Shown one piece after another: positions 1-10,764 of a DNA stretch of 64,000 bases. Position 1 is the stretch's first letter. Each line of letters opens with the position of its first letter. The translations under genes were made by a program, and so were the position numbers. The DNA comes from Corallium rubrum (lineage: Eukaryota; Cnidaria; Anthozoa; Scleralcyonacea; Coralliidae): NCBI GenBank assembly GCA_964035015.1, contig CAXIUP010000252.1:96001-160000 (forward strand), written 5' to 3'. Under the pieces are notes generated by a model, which was given only the letters and a program-made list of their open reading frames with translations, was not told the DNA's origin and made no database searches.

Positions 1-679
1 ACAGCAATGTCAGAGTTAGCAGACACAATTCAAGCAAATATAAAATTATTAAAGGGATATGGCAATAAAAATTATTTTTGTCTAATTTGTAAGAACATCA
101 AGAATAGTTATGAAGTGCGTTTACAAATTTTCATTAGATCTTTTATTTTTTAAGAAATTCGGCATTATTTGCGTACGAATACGCTCGCCATCCGCCATTT
201 TGGATATGCATATCTATCGTCAGATATGCATGACGTCACAAGCAGGGTAAAATTTGTCTAAACATTTCTTAATTTCCTAGGTATTTTAATGCAAAATCTT
301 AAGTATTTTGATCTGATATATTTCAAATTGAAACTCTAACAATGTAAAAGAATTTTAGCTGACATTTCGCTACTGACTGCAATTTTTACAATGTTTACCC
401 TGCTTGTGACGTCACTTAATTAGATCTAATTGTGAAACAAGATGGCGGACGGCTTGTGTTTTTGTTCGCAAATATCTGAAAAAGTAAGCCAGCTAATGAA
501 AATCTGTAAACGTACTTTCTAACTTTTCTACATATTCTTACAAATTGGACAAAAATAATTTTTATTGCCATATCCCTTTAACAACAAATTCGTCACTAAA
601 TTTTCTAAACGATGATGGTGTACAAAAATTAAAAGAACAGTTTCAACCTTATGAAAGCCTTGTTTCATTTAAACACTAA
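1..679 (+). pseudogene. Reading-frame fragment split by a MITE
   Basis: An open frame begins at the window edge (codons at 1-3, 4-6 and so on) and runs to position 51, where a MITE interrupts it. Leaving out 52-578 and one TA copy, the same frame continues without a stop from 581 to a TAA at 677-679. The encoded stretch is about 50 residues of ordinary mixed composition. I do not recognise the product. The frame overlaps the next open frame (651-1580) in a different phase, so a frameshift probably separates pieces of one old gene. Because the frame runs off the left edge, the 5' end is not visible. Confidence 0.45.
52..578. mobile_element. 527-bp MITE with long inverted repeats and TA target duplication
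   Basis: The ends are AAGGGATATGG and CCATATCCCTT. They extend into inverted arms of about 87 bp (52-138 and 492-578 region) with a few mismatches. A second inner inverted repeat carries TGACGTCACAAGCAGGGTAAA near 230-250 and its complement near 392-412. TA sits on both sides (50-51 and 579-580), the duplication typical of Tc1/mariner-type elements. It holds no coding capacity. It lies inside a reading frame that becomes continuous when the element is left out. Confidence 0.8.
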
Positions 680-1850
680 AAATAACGCAAAAGCAAAAAA
701 GGAACATGTTAAAGACGTCTTGAAATTATCTATACAAGACAATGCAGAATTTGATAATGTAATAAACGATGCGTTTCTTATTGGATCTGCATTATACTCT
801 ACCGCTATTCAATGCATAGTTGCTCGTACACTTATCAGAAATCCAAGTAAATATGCAGAGAGAATCAGTGCCAGCGACGCCACAGACCGAGAATTTCAAC
901 GGGACAGAACTATTACATCTATGAAAAACTTCTTAATAAATTCATGCGTACAAGATAAAGAAGGGGAAGAAGATGACGGTGACCTATCTCGTGTTTCTTT
1001 GCTAGACGCTGTTCTTTTATCGTCAGACGATGATGAAGATGTGCAGGACAACATCAATGGTATACGCAAACACAACGACAGACAAGGACTATTAAAAGAA
1101 CAAACAGGCCAAAAGCTTTTGCATCAACGTTCCGACAAAACTGAACAGGTAAATGTACACAGACGCGGTGACAATGAACATAAATATGGAGAGCAACTAC
1201 AACAAACACACACGGTATTGTCCAGAAAACAGCAACAACTTGCAAGTAGGAAAAACAGTGTCCTCGCTAATAATTCATAAGAAAACTCGGATGAAGCCAC
1301 TACTTCAAGTGAATGGCAATCGGATTCGGACACAAACGAAACTACGCTAGTATCTACTAGACATGGTGTTCGTCAAAAATTGTTCGCGTCAGATGACAAA
1401 AACCAAGAACAAGAGTCACGGTATAAATTGAACAAAAAAGTAAAAGTCATCGAAGAAAATGAAACGTTAAAAAACAGCAATTATGAAGTCTATGTTCCTG
1501 AAACACCCCCCGCAAAAGTAAAGGAATCTATACTAGAATATGACGATATCACGGTCGTTGCAGAAACACTTCTTGTGTAAGACACAAGAAAATCACGAAC
1601 GCGTGCCACCAACGCCAAAAAAAAAAAAAGAGAAACAGAGAAAACAAAGACGAAGACATTAACGATGAAGAGTACTCTAGGAAAGAAAAAGACAATAAAC
1701 AAACTTTAAAAGAAGAGAAGGAAGAAGTTGTTGCCAAACGAAAAAAACACAGACATCATGAAGAACACGAACAAGAAACAGAAGAAAAGGACGAACATTC
1801 AGCTAAAAAAAAAAACAAGAAAAAGAAAAAAACAACATAAACCTGACTAA
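651..1850 (+). pseudogene. Decayed highly charged open frame, unknown product
   Basis: One frame runs from an ATG at 651 to a TAA at 1278-1280, then continues in the same phase to a TAA at 1578-1580, so only one stop interrupts about 310 codons. The first 100 residues look like folded protein. The rest is rich in Asp/Glu, Lys and Gln, with an acidic cluster near residues 103-131. After 1580 the bases still encode Lys/Glu/His-rich strings in shifted frames up to about 1840, ending in a poly-Lys tract, which suggests one original acidic/basic tail broken by indels. I recognise no domain. It could be an old viral-type or transposon structural gene or a simple low-complexity protein; I cannot decide. 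Confidence 0.35.
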
Positions 1851-2718
1851 CTATATATTCTTAGATACAATGTTACGTTATTTCTGTAAGTTATTATTTC
1901 GAAATTGACAGTATTACATAAGCTTAATATACTTCCGTAACAAATAGCCTTGAAAAATCTATATTTGTATAAAACAGAAGAAGTTTATAGATACTAGCAA
2001 ATAAGTGTCATATCTTATCCGACATTTCTTGTTAGTTTACTTTTAACAGCATTATCAAAGACAAGCGTGAAACGCTAGAGCTAATGCGCAACAACTTTAA
2101 CTAGAACCCAAGGATAGTGCAAAGTTTCGTAGAGCAATTAACGGTGTTACTGTATTTCGGTATAAAAAAAACACTTGAGCTTTTTACATTTCAAATGATT
2201 TATTTTGGTTTAAATTGGACGATACATTATGTAGTCTTCCACTCTTGAGGATACAACATGAAAATTGAAAAAATCTTTCTGATAGATACACATTTCAATT
2301 CAACTGCTGTATTAGTTTTACAGTAGTTTACATTATTGATAAACAGTTAATCCAGCATTAATTAGTAGAGCTAAAATTTTCCTCGTATTTTCCTCGTTCT
2401 GTTGGAACATGTGGAATGTTATTAAGTTCTCCTGAGTAGTCAGTAAGGAATCAAATGTGTCATAGTTCAATTTTTTAGCCATTTTAAATGATTGGTGTTG
2501 ACTAATCCTTCATCTGTATATAGTCAGTAGTTTTTAAATGGAATGAATCGTAGGAATCTTAAAGTTTATACAGACAAAATTCACAATCTTTGAGGTTGAT
2601 TGGTCATCTTTGTCATTGCTGTACAGTACATGAATGGTACACTGTTTTTTATCCTTTGAAGGTTTATGGTCTGCAATGGGTATCTATGCAGACTGTTTGC
2701 ACAGAGCATTTATTGTAA
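1851..2718. other. AT-rich non-coding stretch
   Basis: I see no convincing reading frame, hairpin or repeat here. Confidence 0.4.
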
Positions 2719-2985
2719 TATGAGACATTCATCCATGGGCAGAGCCATCACCGTTTGACAAGTACAGTATTTTGGTTTCAACATAACTTTAGTTGCGACG
2801 AACATCCATAGAACATCCAGTTTAATGAAGTGAAATGCCAAATATTTCTTGTAAATAAAGGGTCTTTTATAACTGCTTTGAGACGTATTAGTTCGTCGCA
2901 TGGTAACATGAGACATTCATCCATAGGCAGAGCCATCACCGTTTGACAAGTACAGTATTTTGGCTTTGACAACATGACTTTAGTT
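2719..2985. repeat. Direct duplication of about 77 bp
   Basis: The segment 2719-2796 (beginning TATGAGACATTCATCCATGG) recurs at 2908-2985 with only a few changes. The copies are 189 bp apart. The short minus-strand open frames here simply repeat this block. No gene is evident from here to 3497. Confidence 0.75.
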
Positions 2986-3497
2986 GATGTACAACTGAAT
3001 AAAACTTGCTTAGGATGTACACTGTACACTTGATTTTCACTCTTTAAGTTACAGTACAGTAGGTTGATTACCAATCATGTACCATTTTTCAACTTTTTAC
3101 CTGCAATGTAAATTGATAAAATTAGCCAGTTAATCAGTAAATTATTTTTAATCAGATTCTGTGACACTAAGTGAATGGGAATGGTAAACTTTAAAGGGGG
3201 TAAATAATTAAAAGAAGACTTACCTATAACACACCTTGTTCCTGCCAGTGGAAAGAGGGGGCAGCTATAGTTCAGCCTCTGGTCCCCTATCCAATAGGAG
3301 GAGTTTCTTTACCCCAAGCCACTTGGCTGAGGAATTGGTTGAGGTGACTTGTTTGTATTTGGAGAAAAAAATTGACAAATAAATTTTAGGAATTTTTAAA
3401 TACTGTTTAGTCTTTGGTATTTAATCACTCTCTTATGGCTATAGATGATGTATTATGTACATTGTTTTGTTAATTTATCATATTTTAAGTAAATGAA

Positions 3498-5612
3498 TCA
3501 TGCCAGAGATGCAAAGATAGGTTTATGATCACTAAAGTAAGATTCAAGAGCACCACTACAGCAAATTCTATGAGGAATATTTGTGTAAATATGATCAATT
3601 TGAGTTTTATAGTCAGTTGTTACTTCATTAACAAGCTGTGCATAATGTTCTTGTTCACTAAGATATTTAGATAGAGCTTTTTTCTCAGAAGAATTTTCCA
3701 CTAAATTTATATTAAAATCACCAAACATAATAACAGGGGTATCACAATGTTTTAAAATACTGTCATGAAGAAATTTTAATGCATCAATTAATTTAGAAAT
3801 CTTCACTTTAGATTTTGAGCGATAAATTCCAACAATGTGTAAATTGTAAACTGGCTGATCAATTTTAATAACTGTTATTTCAACATCATTATGGTTACAC
3901 CTCAAGGGTTCAGACACACACTGTAGATTATTTTTTAAATAAACAGCAGTTCCATATGGTGTTCTTGTAGTACTTTGTGGCAGAAAATCATTTCTGAAAA
4001 GCTGAGAACCAGGAAGATTATATAATTCATTGTTGTCATTGCTGCACAAAGCGGTTTCTACAAAAATATTTACACTAGCTGCTTGTACATTGTAATCACT
4101 TGCAACATCAGCAATATGCAGGTGTAAGGATCTTACATTGTGGAATAATATTTTAAAAGTGCTTATCTCATTGGTATCTAATTTGTAGAGAAAAGGAATG
4201 TGACTATTTAGTGATGCACTTGTTCTTAATCTTAACATTTCCTGTTGTACTTTCTTACTAACAACTATCTTATTTTCATTCAAATTAAGGATATGTAATC
4301 CAGATATGCTTCTCAGTCTACTTAGAGCAACATAATGCATGTGTTCCCGTTTACTAGATGGCAGATCAACAACTGCTTCATTGATAGTATCCCCTTGACA
4401 ACGATGAATAGTTTTAGCTGCAGCTGGTCTTAAAGGAAACTGTCTACGAAGAACTTGTATTTGATGTTTTCTAAACTGTCGTGTGATTACCAAGATTGGA
4501 ACCCAATTTTTCTCAACAGTGTTATTATAAAGGTGGGAGTATTGTCTACGATATTCGTTTCCAATATTATTTTCTTGGAATGAAACCCAAATACTTGGTC
4601 TTAATGAGCCTGGAACTCTATAATCAATTTTTTTAATTATACACTCTGCTCCATTAGTCATTCCATCAACAACAGATACATTTGTTGTAAGATCATATTT
4701 TGCCCCTTGAAGTATGGCACAGACTGTAAACAAACCCATGGTTTTTGTGGGATCATTTGGAATTTGTTTCTTCATTATTTCTTTTAATTCATCGGATAAA
4801 TCTCCAAGTATGATATCTATTGCTTTTACCTTAGCTTTTTCATTTAGAGATTTATTAATAATTTCTTGATTATGTTGGTCTACAGCCATGTTAGTACTAA
4901 ACAAGTGAGTGACAGTCATAGGATAATCAGCACGTGCAGGGCTTAATTTCAAAATTCTCTGCTTCATAATTTCAATGTCATATTGAGTGTAGTTTCCTTC
5001 CCTAATACGATTTAAAATTTCCCCAAATTCTTTATCTTTTTGTCTCATAATCTGTGATAACTCAAACATCTCAAAATATTGCTGCCAAATGTTTGTTGCT
5101 AATGAATTATATCCTTCTTTTGAGTTCTCAAATATCCAGTGATCAAAGACTGGTTTTAATTGAAACAAGTCACCAACAGTTATAATGCTAAGTCCACCAA
5201 ATGGTTCTTTTGTACCCATTATTTGTTGTAATCTCAAGTTAAGAAAATTAAACATTCCACTACCAACCATTGAAACCTCATCAATGAATATGACTTGAAG
5301 TTTACCTAGTTGAGATCTTATAGTATTTAATCTGTCTCTATCAAGCGTGCAGTAATTAAATCCTCTGTTAGCAGGAATTTTAAAAGCAGAATGAAGTGTG
5401 TTTCCTCTTATATTAAATGCAGCTTTCCCTGTAGGTGCTACTTTCATAACACTGATATCATCTGGATTGCTCCCAGGCTGAGTGTTTAAATATCTAATAA
5501 GAGCTTCATACAGAGCATTTGTTACTGTACTTTTGCCAACACCAGCACCACCACTTAAAAAGAGTCTTAATGGTTGATGACTAGTTTTAATGGAATGGAG
5601 TACATGGTAAAG
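3498..5612 (-). pseudogene. Helentron PIF1-like helicase fused to EEP endonuclease
   Basis: This is the C-terminal half of the RepHel protein: a DNA helicase that unwinds the donor strand, followed by an endonuclease. The Walker A motif GGAGVGKST lies at about 5527-5553, upstream of the first in-frame ATG (5447), so that ATG is not the real start. Next come APTGKAAFNIRG (motif Ia), VIFIDEVSMVG (Walker B), GDLFQLKPV (motif III), the TIHRCQGDT block and YVALSR (motifs V/VI). The last 220 residues show an exonuclease-endonuclease-phosphatase fold: HNVRSL, the metal-binding E in IFVETAL, MFGDFNINL, QIDHIYTN and the terminal SDH of YFSDHKPI. Stop at 3498. The frame joins the Rep part only through a one-base shift near 5613, where the A/T-rich codons before PLRLFLSGG change phase. 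Confidence 0.85.
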
Positions 5613-7690
5613 AACTCTTTTTGCTCAATATTTAGTGATTGGACAAGTTTTCTAAAGTCTTCATCCTTCAATCGTTTCATAAGAAGTTCTTCATTATCAT
5701 TTGTTCTAGGATAAATACCAATATCATCCATCAAGTCATATTCAATATGTTGCTTATCTTTATCAGGATCAAAACATCCAAATAATTCACTAGCTTTTGA
5801 GCCTATTTGCTCATCTTGTTCATCTCTGTGTTGTGCATTAGGAGCGACATTAGCAAGCTCTTCATTTTCAACATTCTCAATGGCCTGATCAAGAACTTCA
5901 GTGTGATTCTCATATTGTTTTCTGTTTTTTCTATAAGATCTTTAAGAAGTTCAAATCTTTCTTGGTATGTTTCTACATTTTGCAAGAGATCTTTGTTTTC
6001 ATTTCTCCATGAAGTATAAAGCATTATTTGTTCCCTATAATGATTTTCAGGGTCTTTGTTCTTATTAAATCTTACTGATCGAATGATTTTTGGTCTTCGT
6101 CTCTTAACAAGTATCATTCCTCCTTTTAATTCATATTGATCATCTTCACATATTGTTTCATTATTGTCAGAGAGATCATCATCAACATTCTCATTAAAAT
6201 CATTTTCCAAAAGATAGTCATCAGATGATGAATTTGGCTTACATTTTTGTGTTTTCTTTGAATTATCATCTCGCTTGCAATTATACCATGCAGCAAAGTC
6301 TGCCAAACACACATTTTCTAACTGTTTAGGTCTTCTTTGATACCTTTTAATCAGGTTATCTGATTCTATGTCAGCAGAATTGTCTGGGAGATCTTTAATC
6401 TTTTCCATATCTTTCAGTAAAAATGTTCTTTCATCTGGGTGAGAAGTATTAAGAAATTGAAATTCACGAGATGATCTTCTTAAAGGCATTTGCAAAACTA
6501 AATATACAGCTTCCTGTGCACTTATCTCAACAGCATTGAGAAATTTATTGCCAATATGTCTGACTCTGTTCACAATATTTTTATTGCCTTCTTTTGCCTC
6601 ATCACAAGCTTTCCTCAGTAACTTGCTCATTCCTCGTTGACCTTTTGCGATGTACGAAAGAATATAGACAGCACAAGCATATGGGTCTAATATATACTGA
6701 ATGTCCATATTTGCCTGCCAAGCTTTTAACAAATTTGGATTGTAACAATTTATTCTAATCTCAGAAGGGGATCGTTTTAGCAGTAGAGTATCATGTTTAA
6801 GAGAAAGTCTAATAGCCTTCAAATACTGATTTTCAGATAATTCTAACTTTTCAAGAAATTCAGTAAAACTTAGTGGCTCATCAGGTTTTAGGGAATCTAA
6901 CAAACTATGGATTCTCTCTGAATCCTTGTTTAATGCAACTGCAATTTGTTCATCTAAATCAGTTATAAGCAGAGGTTGTAAAATCATTGTTCTTGGCATT
7001 GGAGGCAAAGGAAAATTAAACCTACATATTTTACGACCCTTGTTTTTGCAAGTTTTAGAGTGCCTATGTCTCTGTAAATTTACTAGATCACCCAAGTCAT
7101 CAGAGTTAGCTTTACACGAGGTATAGTTATCTACGAATTTCACAATGTCATCAAGAGAATCTTTGCCATACTCCGGAGCATCTTTTATCCAAAATAAGCC
7201 ATGTATATGTGGTGATCCACGTTGTTGGAATTCAACCCGATAAAAAAAATCAACAACTTCTCCAATTGGATTAAGTGAGCTTTTGATAAAATTGTGAAGA
7301 AACAATTGGACCATATGTTCAAAATTTCGTGCACATGTCACTGGATCTTTTTGTATTAAATCTGATTTCTTTTGCCAACTCATTTCTTTGATTTCATTAT
7401 CAGTATACTCTTTATTATCCACAAGACGACCAAGAATTTTTAACAAATGTATCCATCTAGTTTCTGCAGCGGAGAATGAACAAAACCAAGTGGGTTTACC
7501 AAGTTGTCGAATCATTGCAAATAAGTCTTTTTTACATCTCTCAAAGTAAGGAGGTGAGCCTCGCAAATTTCTAAGTACTCTGAATCCCTCATCTAAATTA
7601 ATTAGCTTATTTACAGAATTTTCTGATTTTAAATCTCCTGCAGTGTATGTTTTGCCTTTCGTTTTACACTTACGCAATGATAATGTTGCA
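5613..7690 (-). pseudogene. Helentron HUH Rep domain
   Basis: This is the replication initiator of the Helitron; it nicks and joins single-stranded DNA. In the open frame 7677-5803 the HUH metal motif is RGSPHIHGLFW (histidines near residues 157 and 159). Upstream lies the conserved block GSPPYFERCKKDLFAM. A Cys/His cluster, HSKTCKNKGRKICRFNFP, follows near residues 206-223. The two-tyrosine catalytic motif is YILSYIAKG (Tyr 338 and 342, Lys 345). The frame is lost at about 5930 in an A-rich run and continues in another phase as an acidic linker to about 5613, where phase changes again before the helicase. The start shown is arbitrary, because the true protein continues upstream into the 711-codon frame through a third frameshift near 7640-7690. 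Confidence 0.85.
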
Positions 7691-9764
7691 CTTCCTTGAA
7701 TTTGTGCTTTATTTGTAGCTTTTTTAATTTATAGAAAATATTTGGCACACTCTGTGCGACTCGTTGATCTTTACTTCGCAACTCCCATTTACAAATTGTA
7801 CTATAGTGAACTGGTACAACTCTTTCACTATTATCAGATCGACGTTTACCACAATATATAGAAGGGAAAGATAAAAATTCAGAGTCTTTGTCAATAAATA
7901 TACCAAGTGGTCTATTTCCTTCACCTGGTGCAAAACTAATTATCTTATCAGCATGTTCGGTCATGTCAGGCTCTTGTAGGCCTAATAAAGTATCCATGAC
8001 ACCTGATGGCTGTTCCGTTTGATCTTCACACCATTCATCATCAGTATCATGATTGTCAATTGAATCATCAGTTGCACAGTGTTGTGTTCCTAGATTTTGT
8101 TTTTCTTGAGTTTTATGCAAACAATCTGACTTATCTGCACTTGTTTTGTTACCGGTAATAAATTCTGACCACTCTGGGTTATTGTTATTTAAGTTTGTTA
8201 ACCAACCATCTGATACTTGTACTCCCTCATTTTTAAACAGATCACTTGTGCTTACTAAATATTGAGCTGCTTCTAAAACTTTAGCTGGTCTTATATTCTG
8301 AAACTGATAATGATGTTTGTAACTAAGACGTCTTTTAAGTTTTATTGGGATAGTTTGTGATTCATTTATTGGTCTGGGAAGAACACTTACTGTTGAATTA
8401 ACATCAGCTGGTACATTAACTACATTTCCATGAATACTCAACTGACCTCCACTCGGTAATTCTCTTAGTTGCATAAAGGGTATTCTTGGTGATACTAATC
8501 TTTCCTCAAGTGGCGTTAAATTTTTTAATGGATTAGGCTTAATTGGAAAATTCATTTTATTTGCTTTTGCACAACTAGGCAGCTTATCAGTTTTTAAGTT
8601 AGAATGGCATGTAGAACAAATCCATTCAGTATCATCTACACTCTTAACACCAGTAACACATAACTTAAGTATTTCTTTTGAACATGATTTATACAGGGCC
8701 AGATTGCATTTTGTCACGGAGGATTTGTACCATAATTGGTCACAACATGTGCAAACATATTCTGGTCCAATAGTAATATTCTTATGAAATAATTCAATAG
8801 CTTCTGACATATTCAATTTAGGTCTGGGCTTATCAAGCTCAAAAGTACCTTTATCTATATCAAAACTATTTTTAAATATTTTTTGTCTTAGCACTTCCGT
8901 TTCACCCACATTTCCTGCTAATTTTCTTTTCATAAACTTCTTTTTTTGAGATTCTTTAACCTTCTCAGGATTTGATTGTCTGTATGTTACATTTGCTTTT
9001 CGTAAAGATTCCTTAACTTTCTCAGGATTTGATTGTCTGTATGCTACACTGGCCTTTTGCAATGATTCCTTAACTTTCTCAGGATTTAAAAGTTTGAAAG
9101 TCTTATTATACATTTTTTTTCTTTCATTTTCCTCACTTCTAAATTGATTATTCATTCTCCTTTTTTTCATATATTCTCTCATGTAATCTTTTCTAGTTTT
9201 TGAAGAAACACATTTTTTAGAAGTAGGTCTATCAGATGTTTTGGGATTAGTAACAGACTGGTTCATACGAGTAGTTGAAACATAATGAATTTCATCTAGA
9301 TGTCCAACATAAATATGCCTTGTATTTCCCTGATTGCTTACAGGACGTACAACAGTAGTCTCAGTAAAATTTAGTGCAGTATCAGTGATATGAATTGTTA
9401 AATGACGAGAATTTGCGACTGCTTGTATAATAATATGATCAGCCCATGTACCTTCTCTAGACATATTCTGTAAACATTGCACCCAGGACTGGTCAGTATT
9501 ACTTTCAATAAAGTGTTCTGGAAAGTTTATCAAATGCTGAATTGCAAGAGCACGTATTTGCAAATGGTGGGCTTCTGTGCTATAAATCTGGTGACTTACA
9601 CTACGAAAGAAACAATTACCAATCACATTTACTGGTCTCAGACCAATTTGAGATAGCCTATTTGTTAACAATGACATTGAAGAGTTTGTGCATGATGTCC
9701 TGTTAGAGCATTCATTCGTTGATGAATTAACAGGGCCTGGATTTAATTCAATGTCACCACACAT
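7629..9764 (-). CDS. Helentron N-terminal part: 2A-like motif, OTU protease, zinc region, RepHel N-block
   Basis: 711 codons from ATG at 9764 to a stop at 7629. Residues 2-11 are CGDIELNPGP, matching the 2A ribosome-skipping consensus DxExNPGP. Residues about 45-165 resemble an OTU cysteine protease: GNCFFRSVSHQIY supplies the Cys and EIHYVS the late His. Residues about 200-285 are Lys-rich with three tandem repeats built on NPEKVKES. A Cys-rich segment follows (YVCTCCDQLWY, ..C..C.., WICSTCHSNL), probably zinc-binding. Then come two blocks conserved in Helitron proteins: the one around YQFQNIRPAKVLEAAQYL and the one around APGEGNRPLGIFIDKDSEFLS. The frame ends where the Rep frame begins in another phase, so it was probably one protein with the Rep. 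Confidence 0.75.
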   Translation of the reverse strand: MCGDIELNPGPVNSSTNECSNRTSCTNSSMSLLTNRLSQIGLRPVNVIGNCFFRSVSHQIYSTEAHHLQIRALAIQHLINFPEHFIESNTDQSWVQCLQNMSREGTWADHIIIQAVANSRHLTIHITDTALNFTETTVVRPVSNQGNTRHIYVGHLDEIHYVSTTRMNQSVTNPKTSDRPTSKKCVSSKTRKDYMREYMKKRRMNNQFRSEENERKKMYNKTFKLLNPEKVKESLQKASVAYRQSNPEKVKESLRKANVTYRQSNPEKVKESQKKKFMKRKLAGNVGETEVLRQKIFKNSFDIDKGTFELDKPRPKLNMSEAIELFHKNITIGPEYVCTCCDQLWYKSSVTKCNLALYKSCSKEILKLCVTGVKSVDDTEWICSTCHSNLKTDKLPSCAKANKMNFPIKPNPLKNLTPLEERLVSPRIPFMQLRELPSGGQLSIHGNVVNVPADVNSTVSVLPRPINESQTIPIKLKRRLSYKHHYQFQNIRPAKVLEAAQYLVSTSDLFKNEGVQVSDGWLTNLNNNNPEWSEFITGNKTSADKSDCLHKTQEKQNLGTQHCATDDSIDNHDTDDEWCEDQTEQPSGVMDTLLGLQEPDMTEHADKIISFAPGEGNRPLGIFIDKDSEFLSFPSIYCGKRRSDNSERVVPVHYSTICKWELRSKDQRVAQSVPNIFYKLKKLQIKHKFKEVQHYHCVSVKRKAKHTLQEI

Positions 9765-9776
9765 GATCAGAGAAAT
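9732..9776 (-). other. 2A-like ribosome-skipping motif
   Basis: The codons read ISLIMCGDIELNPGP. The hydrophobic lead followed by GDIExNPGP is the recognised 2A/CHYSEL pattern, which separates two polypeptides at the final Gly-Pro during translation. The upstream frame in this phase is closed by stops about 15 bases before (TAATAG). The 161-codon frame upstream (10252-9767) runs through the same bases in the next phase and ends in TGA inside the motif. A one-base shift would fuse that frame to the 2A motif. Confidence 0.7.
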
Positions 9777-10252
9777 CTATTAGATGCTTTTACTCTTTGA
9801 CAATTACATTTACTAGACAAAATTATAACTCTGTTTGACAGGGATAATTTGTGTTTTCTCGTTCTAAACATTTGTGGGTTGAATAATTTGAGTTTCGTCT
9901 TGAACTTTTGATATAAGTCTGTATGTTTTTTAAAACGAGGCTGGCCAATCTTCCACAATGCAAATTTATTTGTTTGTCGGTGAAGCACATCCTTTCTGTA
10001 ACTTGTAGAAAGCAAATAATGCCATGAGGATGATCTGGGGATAAAACGTTTTATTAATGATTTTATTTCATGTCTATGCTGCTTATTTTTCCTCATCAGA
10101 TTAACTATTCTCTTCCAAGGTATTCTAGATGGCTCTCGATCACGCCTCCTATGTGATACAACCTTTGTTCGTGGTCTGCCCCGACTAATAGAATTGTCGA
10201 ATTGGGTAGAGTTCTGCGTTTGATTTCGTATATCTGTTTCGACTACGTTCAA
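9767..10252 (-). CDS. Helentron leading frame B, basic protein of unknown function
   Basis: 161 codons, very basic (Arg/Lys-rich), with TTG as the first codon shown, so the true start is unknown and the frame is open further upstream (at least to about 10283). No domain is recognised; clusters such as SHRRRDREPSRIPWKR suggest nucleic-acid binding. It ends in TGA immediately before and overlapping the 2A-like motif of the next frame, and it overlaps the preceding frame (10764-10249). The three frames probably formed one N-terminal polypeptide ahead of the 2A site, now broken by two indels. This is inference from position and overlap. Confidence 0.45.
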   Translation of the reverse strand: MNVVETDIRNQTQNSTQFDNSISRGRPRTKVVSHRRRDREPSRIPWKRIVNLMRKNKQHRHEIKSLIKRFIPRSSSWHYLLSTSYRKDVLHRQTNKFALWKIGQPRFKKHTDLYQKFKTKLKLFNPQMFRTRKHKLSLSNRVIILSSKCNCQRVKASNRFL

Positions 10253-10764
10253 AGTCGTTTGATTGCTGTTGTCGACATCAGTACTGACAATACAAGTATA
10301 GTATTATCGCACTCTGCGACACTGGTGTTTAAGCTAGTGCTTTGATTGTCTGTACACACTGTACACTGTTCATTTGATTCTCTTGTTTCACTCAAGAGTT
10401 CAACGTTTGTATTGATTTCATAAGCATTTGATAGATTCTGGTAAGAACTTGTTAGATTTTGATAAGTATTTGATAGATTTTGGTAGAGTTCACAATTGCT
10501 CACCGTTGTGATAGACCCGTGAATTTTTGGGTCTGTGTCGGTGCACGTGGACACCTCATCACCTTTCGCATCTGAAATGCTAACGTGGCGACTGAACGTT
10601 GTGGCAATGTTCGTTGACATCTGATCGCCTTTTGCACCTGAAGTGCTAACGTGGCAACTGAACATTGTGTCGATGACACATTGGCCATCTACTCGCATTT
10701 CGCTACCAACTGAAGATTCCTGGCGAGTCGCAGGATTGTAGAAAGTCGCAGAGAACACAGACAA
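10249..10764 (-). CDS. Helentron leading frame A, Ser/Thr-rich, unknown
   Basis: 171 codons rich in Ser, Thr and Asn, beginning with a TTG; the frame stays open upstream for at least several codons. It contains an imperfect internal repeat: HVSTSGAKGDQMST is followed 28 residues later by HVSISDAKGDEVST. After that come three copies of a YQNLSN/T-like heptad (about residues 93-115). No known domain. It overlaps the basic frame downstream by a few bases in another phase. Confidence 0.35.
   Translation of the reverse strand: MSVFSATFYNPATRQESSVGSEMRVDGQCVIDTMFSCHVSTSGAKGDQMSTNIATTFSRHVSISDAKGDEVSTCTDTDPKIHGSITTVSNCELYQNLSNTYQNLTSSYQNLSNAYEINTNVELLSETRESNEQCTVCTDNQSTSLNTSVAECDNTILVLSVLMSTTAIKRL

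Larger units (their letters stand above)
3498..10764 (-). mobile_element. Helentron-type Helitron, nearly full coding region, inactivated
   Basis: Reading on the minus strand, the domains come in this order: two unrecognised leading frames, a 2A-like motif, an OTU-type protease, a Cys-rich zinc-binding region, the Helitron N-terminal conserved block, an HUH Rep with a two-tyrosine motif, a PIF1-family SF1 helicase and an apurinic-like endonuclease fused to the helicase C-terminus. OTU plus a C-terminal endonuclease is the arrangement described for animal Helentrons (Helitron2 group). Frame breaks at about 7630-7690, 5930 and 5613 separate what should be one RepHel polypeptide. I could not define the element termini, so the limits given are those of the coding region only. 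Confidence 0.85.
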
